From positions 36,478,001-36,542,000 of the forward strand of contig JAWZYU010000005.1 in the NCBI GenBank assembly GCA_038380435.1: a stretch of 64,000 nucleotides of DNA, read 5' to 3'. The stretch's first letter is position 1, and every line of letters begins with the position of its first letter. The position numbers were made by a program, and so were the translations under genes. Under the pieces are notes generated by a model. The model was not told the DNA's origin and searched no databases. It saw only the letters and a list, made by a program, of their open reading frames with translations. Source of the stretch: Ryuthela nishihirai (lineage: Eukaryota; Arthropoda; Arachnida; Araneae; Heptathelidae). This document shows positions 41,701-53,700 of this stretch, piece by piece.

Positions 41701-44700
41701 TTACAGAGCACAGGAATGACATTAAAAATAGAAAATTGAACACAGCCTTTACACAAATAATACTCGACAACAATATAAAATTAAATAAAGTTCAATATAA
41801 ACCCCTAGAAACTCCTCTAACTAAATTTCAATTGCAATACGATAAACACTAATGATCAATTTACATAAAGAAAGAGTGTGCAATACAGAAATACCTGTCC
41901 TTCCCACAGCATGGAATCTCCTGCTGCGCGAGCAACCGAAAACTCGAGTTGCACAGTTCAACAATAATGAGTAGAGAGACGAGTATAAATACCTTAAGCA
42001 GTTACCAACATACTGCACTCGCACCTGAGGAAGCCCCAGGATAGGGGACCCCCCCATCCTATTTTAAATGTTTTAACATTTTAAGTGTTGAATTAATTAC
42101 ATGTTATAAAACTCTTTTGAGGTTGTTTTAAACTTTAAATATTGCTGGGTGTGAACAAAGATCACCACAGCTTAACCTGTCTGAACTGGACTGTGAATTA
42201 AGTGTGTGCACAATCTAACCATTGATGACCATCAAGTGCAACAACTATTTACACAGCAAACTATCAGCTGAAGAACAAATATAATGTACAAGGACTGGTA
42301 AGCATAATGCTGGGATGTCAAACAAGAACTTCAACTTCTGAAGGTGAAAAGTAAAATCACCAAATCAAGAAGCTCAGCATCTGAAGGTATAAAATATCTG
42401 TACCAGCTGTCTACTATATTCAGAACTGGTAATAACACTTTTTTCTTATACTTCATCACCTTTGTAGGTAAAGGTAGATTTAAAGTAGAAAAGAAGCATA
42501 ATATGATAATCGGAAAGATTGCACAGGAGGCAATATAGCTCTGAAAAGGAAGCAATGATTGATGTTAGCGGCCACCCTAGTAATATTTTAGTTTTTTAAA
42601 GTGTAATAACAGCTAGAAATCGTGACAGTTCAATTTGATAAAGTGTAGCTGTGTTTGCAATTTGTTTATCTGTATGTATAAAGTAATTGTTTAACAGTGA
42701 TTTCCAGTGTTTACAATATTTTATATTTATCTTGTTTTAATCACAGAAGCATAAAGCGTTTTGGAAACATTAAAACTTTTCCTGATTGGAATACTGTAAA
42801 ATAAAATATCAGTGCCAATAGAAATTATGGGAAACTGTAGATTTGATATTCAAGATTAAAAAGAATCTAATACCCAGAAGAAAAGAAACGTTATAATTCT
42901 CAAGAAAAATTTTTCTTTTTTTTTTTTAAATTGAATGAAATTCAAACAACTATTTAGTATGTTTTATTCGATAAAAATAATCATTTTTATAATCTGGAGC
43001 TTTTTTTTCTAGCAGGAAACAGTATTGCAACTGCTATGTCAAAAAAATCTTGGTTTGGGGAGAGTAGAAAGATTTCAATTCCTTTTTCAGTGTTTGCTTG
43101 TGTTTTTAAATGCCTATTCCATGGTTATCCATAGGTGAAAAAAATAGTGGTTAGAAGGGAAAAAGATCAGGAGAAGAGAATGGATGTGGCAAAAATCTGC
43201 CAACGAAGAATATTTTTTCCCATTGATTTTGCTGTATGCAGGAACGCCTTTGCAATTAACCAATAACAGTTGTTTTTCAGGTAATTTATCAAGAATCCGA
43301 TGAAGTTGCATTAAGTATATGTCATAGTGAACATTTAGCCAAAGTTTAAAAGCTCACAGTGTATGGTCATATAAGTGCATATTGGCCACCATGTGCAAAA
43401 CAAAAACTCCATTGGTGCAGGTTTGTCTTTGATTCATGTGGAACATCACATCAAAATCACATCATGGGTGACAGCCATTGGTATTATCACTCAGTATTAT
43501 TGGTGGCCGAATGGTTAGTGCGCTTGGCTAATGATCTAAGGGACCTGGGTTCGAGCCCCGGGTAAGGCATGGATGTTCGTGTTGTTTTTCTGCTGAGGTC
43601 CTGCCATCCTCACTGACCTTCTACTATGGCATATAAACTAACAGGCTCCTGTCAGACCTCTGTGGCAACCAGCTGCTTGAGGGGGTATTTATTTATTATT
43701 ATTTTTTATTATTGTATGTAGCCCTTTTTTTATCATTCAGTTTGATCCAAAAGTTTATTGTGATGAAATATCAACAATCAACAGATCTGTCCTGTTTGTT
43801 GTTTGCAGTCAAATCATGCAGAACCCATTTGTTGAACTTGCAGACCATCTAAGTGCTATGCAGTTCAGTCTTACTATTTCTTCATGGATGCCAAATTTCT
43901 TTCCAGTTGTTAGCAGGTTTGGCTTGGATTAGACTGTATGGAGACTCAGCTTATCGTTATTAATGAAATACCTCCCAAATCATGGCTCATCTTTAAGTAT
44001 TTCATCATTAGAAGAAATTTTTTGAACTAATTTTGTTCTGCATATTCATTAATTGTGTACTCTCCATATGTTTTGTAAATATTTCGATCAACTGTGTTTT
44101 ACTACTGAATTTGAACTCGTGCAACAAACATGCTCAAATTACTTCTGGAGTGGTTGACATGATCATATTTCTAAATAGACTGATTGTATATTCCCAGTGT
44201 ATAAAAAAAAGTGACTACTTTAAAAATTTTGATCTCAATTAAAATTGCCATTTTTAAGGAAAGATGTTACTTTATGAAATTATGCTGCTATTAATTAATT
44301 GAGCAACTACTTACAATTAATGTTAGTAACAGACTTCATAGCCTTTCAAACAGTATATATTTAACACCAATACCATCTCTACATCACACAAAAGTTTTTT
44401 TCAAATTGGAAGAATTATTTAAAGAACTGATAAAAAATCGAGGCCCTGATAGAAAATAATGCAGCATATTTGTTTCAATAGCTGTACATATTTCATTCAG
44501 ATAATGCAACCCTACATATTATTAACTTACTGGTGATAGCAATAATGAATTTTTATTATGATAATTGACACCTATTGTAGATGTAATGACAACTTCACAT
44601 ATATAATATGTGTGTGTGTGTGTAAACTTCATGAAACATGAATGAGATTATAAAAATATGCAGGTATTGACTGTTAGTATATCACTTTCTAATTTGGTTC

Positions 44701-47700
44701 ACAGTTTTGATCATAATGTGCAAGTGTAGTATCAGGAATATAAAATTAAAATGATAGAATTGATCTTTTTTCAATCACTAAAAAACATTAGTAATATAAA
44801 TTCACCTTCAATTTAATTACTGTTACTATTAATTACTGTTTACTATTCATCTGTTGTAGCAGCTGCTGTTGTTTGGTGTGCTAATCGTTGTGAGATCATG
44901 GACCAGACATGTTCAATTGGGGATAGATCCAGTGAACGTGCAGGCCAAGGCAAAAGTGTCACATGGTGGCTATCCAGGAATTGTTGGACGATGCATGTCA
45001 CATGTAGTCGGACATTGTCCTGTTGGTAAATGGCACCATAGAGCACCTGAAGATAAGGTACAACCGCAGGTTCCAACATCTGAGTGATGTAACACTGGCT
45101 GTTCAAAGTACTGGCAATGTGTACAAGATGCATGCGTGAGTGGAGTCCAATGGCACCCCATATCATAACACCAGGGGCTGGACCTGTATGGCACTGCATC
45201 ATGCATGTCTCACTGAGCCTGTCACTACAGTACCACCAGATACAGATTCGTCCATCATGGTGCTGCATACTGAAGCGGGATTCATCTGAAAAGACGATGC
45301 AGTGCTATTCACACATCCATGCACGATGTTCTTGGTACCATTGCAGTCGCATACACCTGTGTTGTAGAGTAGCTACCATAGTTCAACAGTAACCAAAGCA
45401 ATGGCTGCCTAGCAAAGATGCCCCAATGCTGCAGACGAAATCGAACTGTACTTGCAGCCACTGATTGATGTGCAACACACCCTATTTGATTAAGCTAAGA
45501 CAGCTAAGGTGTTTGACATGTTGTTGAGCTAAGGTGTTTGACATGGCTGTACAATCATTCATAGCCATGCACACGATGTCTGTCCTCTCATTCATTTGTG
45601 TGACAGGGCCATTGAGATCCCTCGTGTCAGTTATTTTCATTTCTCCTCCACTCACTGATGCCATATTCTCATCACTGTGGCAGCATTCTGTCCAACAGGA
45701 GCATTGATGTCTCGGTACAATAATCCATCTTCCCGTAATCCCACAATTCTCCCTCAATCAAAGTTGGAAACCTGGTCATATGGATGCCGTGTTCTTTGAC
45801 GGGGCATACTAGATCCTTTAGTGTGCAAGAACTGCGAGCAAACACAATTCCAGTGCTTTGCACCGGCTCTTTGTAATCTCTTTATACACTTTCAGGGGGC
45901 ATTACTGTAAAAGTGATGTGCGTATGTGCTGCACTTTGAATCATTTACATGTTCTCTCATGGGTTACTTACCTTGCATATTTTGGGACAATCTGATGAGT
46001 TCTTCCTGGTGTTGCACTTTTAATGTCCAGCAGCGTAGATTGATTGTACCTGTCTAGACTTTGTCATTCCATCCTCCCTCTTCTCATTTGGTCTTGTAGC
46101 TGTAATGTTCTTGCCCATTTCTACTTCCTTTTGCTTTTAAGCTGAGTATATTGGAAGTGGGAAGGGGATTATGTGGTTTGATCATTAGTCTCCTGTGCAA
46201 CTTTCTTTTGGACCCCCCTCCCAACTTATCATTAGTTGTTTTATGAATTTTCAATGTAGGACTTCATGCTTATTTAATACTCAAATACAAGGATGATTCG
46301 TTTAATTTGTGGACTTCCATTGCCAATAATTAGCAGCTTTTCATAGTAGTTAATACATGATATGTGGCAACATAGCAACTCTTCAAGGGAATAAGTAGTG
46401 TGTGCATGATGAAATACAATCGCAAGTAACACAAAACAGCATACAGTCAATCTCTGTCATTTTCTTGCTTTGGAAAGGTGCTTTGAAAGCATTCTGTACT
46501 CAGAAAATGAATTTTGCTTCAACTGTTATGGAGCATTCCTTCTTATAACATCAGTATAGAATAATAATGGCTGAAATAATCTTTTGGAAAAAGCTGACAA
46601 CTTTTGTGATTATACCTAGGCATTTTCTTACTACATTTTTGCATGTTATTTTTCAGTTTTATTTAGGGTAATAAGAGCACGTTTAGTATCTTTGAAGTGC
46701 ATTTAAAATTTTGCATTGTTCATAGCATGACTTTAGTCTAATGTATTTATACACTGTGAACTTAATATTTTTTAACTATGTAACTTAAGTAATAATGCCA
46801 AAAGACTGGTACAGACAGCTGTTTTAAATAATGTCAGCTGTCATCAACTGTTTATGACATATATAATTTCTATTATAAATTTCAGCTGACTATCCAACAA
46901 TAATGGGATTTGAACCTCTAGTCAACCAGAGACTGCTGCCTCCTACCTTTCCTCGATACACAAAAATCAAGACCAGGAAAGAAGCTGTGGAATATTTGCA
47001 ACTTCTGGTATCTAGATTAAGAGCAGTGTGTCATATAACAGAATGTTCTACATTCCATTCTGCTTTAGTGAGTAATTTTTTATATATTTTTCTTCATTTG
47101 TAGCTTGCAGTAGATGAATATCTAGTAATATTGGTACAAATAAATAAGTTTCAAAAAATTGTTAAAAGGCTCTTGTGGCCATAGATCAACCATTTGATTC
47201 GAAAAAGAATAAGAAATTGTAGTGATGAAAAATTAATAGCTGCATGTTTGTTACAACTTATGTAAATAGTTAATAAAGCATAGTAATAAACATCTTGCAC
47301 ACTTATCAGTTATTGTAATGCAGGCCCAGATAAAGAAATAAATTAAAATTAAAAAAAAATACCTATCTTCCCATATGGGCCCTAAAAAGTAGGAAATAAA
47401 TCTAAAGCATATTGATGGTGCAAAAGTCACTGAATTCATATTCACTTCAAAGGAAGATGGGTTGTCGGCAATTTTGTCATGTAGATAAATTGCCTTCCTA
47501 TCTTCCTTTGAAATGAATATGAACTCAGTGTGATTGCACCATCATTATGCTTTAGGTTTATTTTCTACTTTTTAAGGGATATATACCCATATAAGGAGAT
47601 GGGTATTTTTTAATTTAATTATATTTTTTCTTTGTCACTAAAAACACTTACCTTCAAAAACTTTTATTTGATATATGACTCACTCTCTTATTATCATACT

Positions 47701-50700
47701 TGCCCTATTACCAGTCTTATCAATAGCTGTAATGGAATAATCCATCTCACAAACATCATTTTCTAAGAGGGCAAAATTACCAACATAATCTAAAATATGT
47801 TTTTAGGTCTCTTCCCTTGCAAAACTTCCATCATAATCACCAAACTGCAGAGAAATCCTTGTGATGTAGCTTTATCTAATTTCCGTTGTAATGCTAAATC
47901 AGAAACTGCACTTTACTAATGTTCATATATGATTCATCATTATTATAGACTAAGGTTGCTAGTCATCTCTGTTTCCTAGGGACAGTCTCTGATTTCATAT
48001 TTGTGTTCTGAGAAGCAATATGTCCCTAAAATATCTCTGAGTTGAGTAAACTCAATTATTCAAAACATATTTATTTAGAACTCACAAGTCATTTGAATTG
48101 CCATGCAATATGTTCTGGGACAGTAACTGGTGGATAACAGATGCAGCTGTAAATACAACTACTAGATGGCAGTATGCTCACTTATTGATTACTCTTTCTT
48201 TGCTAGTGCTAGCATATGAACATTGAGCACACTGATATCTACAGATTTTATTAGTGTTCCTGGTTACTAATCTGTTATAGCCCTTTATACTATGGCTGTA
48301 AAATATTTCAGCTGATGATAGTGTTATTTTTACTGAACTGTATAGTATAATATAGAAGTCTGGGTCAAAGAAATGCAAATATGTTGTAAGTGAATCACTC
48401 TTAAGAGAGTTTGTATTTCTGAGGCAGGGAATAAATAATAAATGAACATTCAGCTTTCTGCTTGTTGTGCCAGTCTCCATTTACTGGTAGTGGCAGGGTG
48501 GGAATAGCTCAGTAGGTAGCATGCCAGGCTTGTAAATCTGCAGTTCCCAGGTTCGAGTCCCAGTTAGATCAGCATTCCTATTTATCTCCGCAAAACTCCT
48601 GCCCTGCCCATGATCAGTAGGGACATCAATGGAAAGACTGCCATCCATCAGATGAGACATTAAGTCATGACCCTGTGCACGTTAAAGAACATGCTGAATG
48701 GTCTTGACAGGAGGCTACCATCTGTCTCCCAACAGCTGTTCCAGTGAGTCCCTCCCACAACTTTCTCTGAGTTTTCGAGGTCCTTGTGACCTGGGCATTT
48801 AGCCCATTGTATGCAAAAAAAGTTCTGCTCAGAAGTAAAACAACCCAATTATTGGTAATGGCAGGAGAAGATCAGTAACTGAACATGGTAGCATCCAAAA
48901 AGCAGTGTTATGGTTATCCAAAGTAGTAACATTAAAGTGTACATTTTTCAAAAGTGTATAAAATAAAAATTCTGCTAAAATATTGACTGAAAGTGATGTG
49001 TTGTATGATGCAACTTCCTATAGTAAAAAAAAAAAAATCAATATCATACATTAGAAGTTTAGAAAGCATTATCACTGTGCTAGACAGAAAAAGCCATTGA
49101 AACCAAAATTAAGGCCATTGAGGTGAAGGCCATTGAAACCAAAATTGATTGATAATCTATGTACAGTAACTAACTAACATGACTTGAAGCTGCTTACAAT
49201 GACTCGAGCAGTGAGAGTGAGGTCGTGTGCACGAATGGATTAGATTTGAACTTCATCATAATTTTTTCAAGCAGAATCAATGGATTAAATATATCTATAT
49301 ATAGTTTTTTATATCAGTATATATCAGAGATTTAAATGCTACTATTGATTAGAAATTTTTTAAAAATTGCCAATTTCCATTGGAGAAATTTTTTTTACAA
49401 CTTTGTACTAAGGGAACCGTTTATGTATCATATCCAGATCATTTGAATTTGAAAGATACACCAGGCTCCATCATGTAAAAAGATACTATAAACTGAGTAG
49501 ACAATATCCACATTATATTAGCTAATTTTATTTTGCCTGATTCATTATTCGCTACACAATAGATGATTGCCTACCAGACTCCACCCTTCTGAAATAGAAT
49601 TGAATCCATACATCACTTTTATCACACAGCACACATTCATTTTGTAGTAAGAATTGTATGTTTTTTTAATAAGCAAAATATATATACAGTTGTATCAGAA
49701 TAATCAGTATCAGAATAATATGACACCTATTGTATCAGAATAATATGACCACCTACCATAGTATATGTATGGTAGGTGGTATATGCAAGGATAGATCGTT
49801 TATTCCTGGACTGTCATTGCTAACAATTAGCAGCTTTTCATACCAATTAATACATGATAAGTGGCAATACAGTGACTGTTGAAGGGCATGTAGCAGTGTG
49901 TGCAAGTGGAAACAGGTTACAATACAGTCGCAAGTAGCTGCAGAACAGTTTGTAATCAGTCTGTCATTTTCTTGCTTTGGAAAGGTGTTTGTTTTTGTGT
50001 GTGTGATTTTTTGCAGGCTATGGCTGATCTGGAAACTTAGCAGCAGTATGTGATACTTTACTGTGAGACTTAAGTGGTAGTGCACAGACAGTCACAGAAA
50101 GAATTCAAACATATGGAGAACAGTGTTTAGTTGGCCAGATCTTGGTCATCCTAGGTGGAATCATGCTGTGTTTGAAGCATTTGTGCCACTTAAAAATTGT
50201 GCTGCATTTCAAGCCTTGTTCTCCATGTACTTGAGTCATTTTTGCAACTGTGCACCACTTAAGCCTCACTAAACCCAGTAAGATATTGCATACCACTGCT
50301 CAGTTTCCAGATCAGCCCACATACAAAAACCTTTCCAAAGCAAGAAAATGACAGAGATTGACTGTGTACTGTTCTGCTGTTACTTGTGACTACCGCAACT
50401 TCTTTAACTTGCACATACTGCTCTGTGCTCTTGAAGTGTTGCTGTGTTGCACATATCATATATTAATTCATAGGAAAGCTGCTAACTCTTGGAATGGCAG
50501 CCCACAAATTAAATGATCCACTTATGTATATTCCTATAACTCGTTTAATTTTTAAATCAGAATCATAGAACATTAACAGATAAACAACACTTGTGGATCA
50601 ACTTAAAAATATAATTATTTTGTGTAATAGTAGATGAAGAACTTAGGTATCTTGCTTTGCAAGTTCAAATAATTCAAATAGTTGGCAACTAAACACTGAA

Positions 50701-53700
50701 AAAATCGATAGTTGCAATTTACAAATTGCTATCTTGTTGTGGTTGAGTTATGATTGATGTGTTGTACAATAATACAAACTTCTTCCAAGCATTTTTCTAG
50801 AGGCAATGAAAAAATAATTGAATTGTCACATTGCAGTTGTAAGTTGGTATAATGTGCACCCTCTCTTAGTATTGTTTTCAGGTGAAAACTCAAAATTTTA
50901 TTTAATTATATAAAATTTAAATTTTTATTTTAATGAAAAATTTCTTTTTAAAATTAATTTTTTCATTTTATTGTGTTCTAAATAATATTCACAATTTAAA
51001 ACTTTGCAGGATTTTTTGACTGAATTTAGTAAGACTTCACCTTGCGTTCTGTCAAGGTCAGTGTTACAGGTTTGTGATTTTTACAGTATATTTATTATTA
51101 AGAATTTATTAAGAACTTTTAGAAAATTATGCTTTTTTTACTTAACGCATTTGCTACTGCTTGATGCACACACTACTCATGCCCTAGGTGCTGCACGATG
51201 TGTATGTTTATCATAAAGTATTAGCAATCCCTCCTGTCTGAACCAGTCAGCACTAGTTATGTCTCCCCCTTGCCCCAATGGCATCTGGATTGAGGTTAAA
51301 GATATCTGTGAACAAGGTCACTCCTTGTCCCAGTAGCCTCCCAAGTACTGGTATCAAGCAAACGTGTTAATCAAAATCCTTATTTACTAAGTAAAATAAT
51401 ATTGCATATTTTATATACTCTTATGCATATTCAACATAGTTTTTCATGTGTCATTTTTATTCAATCATTTCTTCATGTTTAAAATAAAAAAGTTGTTTTT
51501 GAAATATTGCATAGGAAGTCAGCCCTCTCTAATGATTAATTCTTTGGACAAAATTACATCACATTTCTTGGGTTGCTCAGTGGGTAATTTTTGTTATTGT
51601 TTCCAATTTTTTGTAAGCAAAAAGTAGTAAAGAGATAGTACCATATGGTGAAAATGTGTTGGGGAAAGGGAACCCAATGGACATCTGTTAGGAGACAGAT
51701 GGTAACTTCTTATCAAGGCCATCCAACTGTTAGTGTACACAGCATATGGTTCTCTCACACACTGGGACACAGCTTAATGTTCATCCGATGGATGGTAGCC
51801 TTTACCAGCTCATTGCTTTCCCCTTCCTCACTGAAGCCATGGTGGAGGTTAGCATAAATAAATCTCAATACTGGCAACAATTGGGACTCAAACTTGGAAA
51901 AAAAATAAACCTATAAAAAGAAAATGAAGAAAAATATGGGAAAAAAAAGTGAAAAAGAAGTGCTTAAAATATCAAACAACCCTATCCACCAATAAATCAG
52001 CACTTTAGCATCGATTTAAATTTTAGAGGAAAAATTGTCTTGAGCCAGGTGGAATATGGACCCACGACCTTCTGATAACATGTCAGGTGCTCTGGACCAC
52101 TGAGCTACCGGCCACCGATCAAGATCTCTAATTAGCGCTATGAACATTCCTTTTATGTTTCATATTTGGGAACAGGTGGTTTGGAGAACATTGTAAACCT
52201 CATTGGAGGAAGTCCTCCAATGTCAAACCTACATTGGACTTTCTCCAATGTAGGTTTGACAATGCAAGTAGAAGCAAGGGTTCAGGTATTTGAGATGGCT
52301 TCTGATCGGGATTATCCATCAGCTGATATAAGATATCCTGTACATCTATTCATTCACACTGTCAACTCCAAACAAACAGAAAATGAAACAGTGGGTTTTT
52401 CCTTCAACAGAAGCCCACTAGTGCAGCAAGTTCAGGATCCGTAATTAAGCTCAAAGCCATTATTCCATTCTGGTTGGTAGACATGGCCAGCACCAAGACC
52501 CTACATGAATTGACCACTCCTCAGCAAGGTAGAAAAAAGTGAAAAAGTAGTCACAGTATTCCAGATTAGTAGGCTATGCTGATCTTGCAGCCCTCCCCTT
52601 CCTTTTCCTTCCACAAGAGAATATCTCTTTTGTAAAGTGCTAAGCACAAGAAGGTAGGGTTGGACTTCAGGTGCTAGGCCTGGCCAGTTTTGTGCATTAT
52701 CACATGAGATTGATACATGGATCTCCTTCCAGTTTATACCTACTACCATTTACATTATGATTCATATCTGTTTAATGTGTTGTTGTGCTGAAAAAATTTT
52801 GAACTTTGGTCATAGAGTATTTAAATACACTTCATTTGATCCTGACAATTTTTTTGACATTTCAATACAAAAGTTTGACACCACTCCTTAAGAACATTTA
52901 TTTTAATATATAATGATCAATAGTTCTGTTTGAAATCTGAATATAACAATTAAATCCTCAGATTTTCAAAATGTTGCCCAAAATTTTAATTTTTATGCTT
53001 CTATGAATTTATTTTAAATCAATTTTATCTCAGATAATTAATTGGAAATGGCTATTTAATTAAAAATGTTTAAATTTGCATACTCAGTTCCAGCATAAAC
53101 AATAATACTATAAAATCTGTGTTACATTTATTGAGTATAATGTGGCTGTGGTGTGTGTGCTATACTCAAATTGTAAACTGTTCTAATTGTACACTACAGG
53201 AAATAAAAAATACAACACTTGCAAGAAGTTGTGCAAATGTGATGAAATTTAGGAAGCAGGTAGTATACGTAAATGCATGGAAATAATTAGGAAGCCCACA
53301 TTAGTCTGCAGTATCTACACGAGCAAAATGTCATTAGCAAAACTAAATGAGCAAAACATGGGTACCATGGCCAGCACACTCATGGGACCTTTTACCTATT
53401 GAACATGTCTGGGACATGATGGGTCAACAGCTCCACAACACCTAAGAGGGTTGAGTTGTTTTACCTCTGAGCTGCACTTTTTTGCACACCATGGGCTAAT
53501 TGGCCAGGTCACATGGACCCTGAAGGCTCAGAGAAGGTTGGGGGAGGGGACCCACTGGAACAGCTGTTGGGAGACAGATGGTAGCCTCCCATCAAGGCCA
53601 TCCAGCATGTTCTTTAACATGCACACGGGACCACGGCTTAATGTGCCATCCGACAGACGGCCTTTCTAAGCCCGTCGATGTCCTATACTGATCATGGGCA

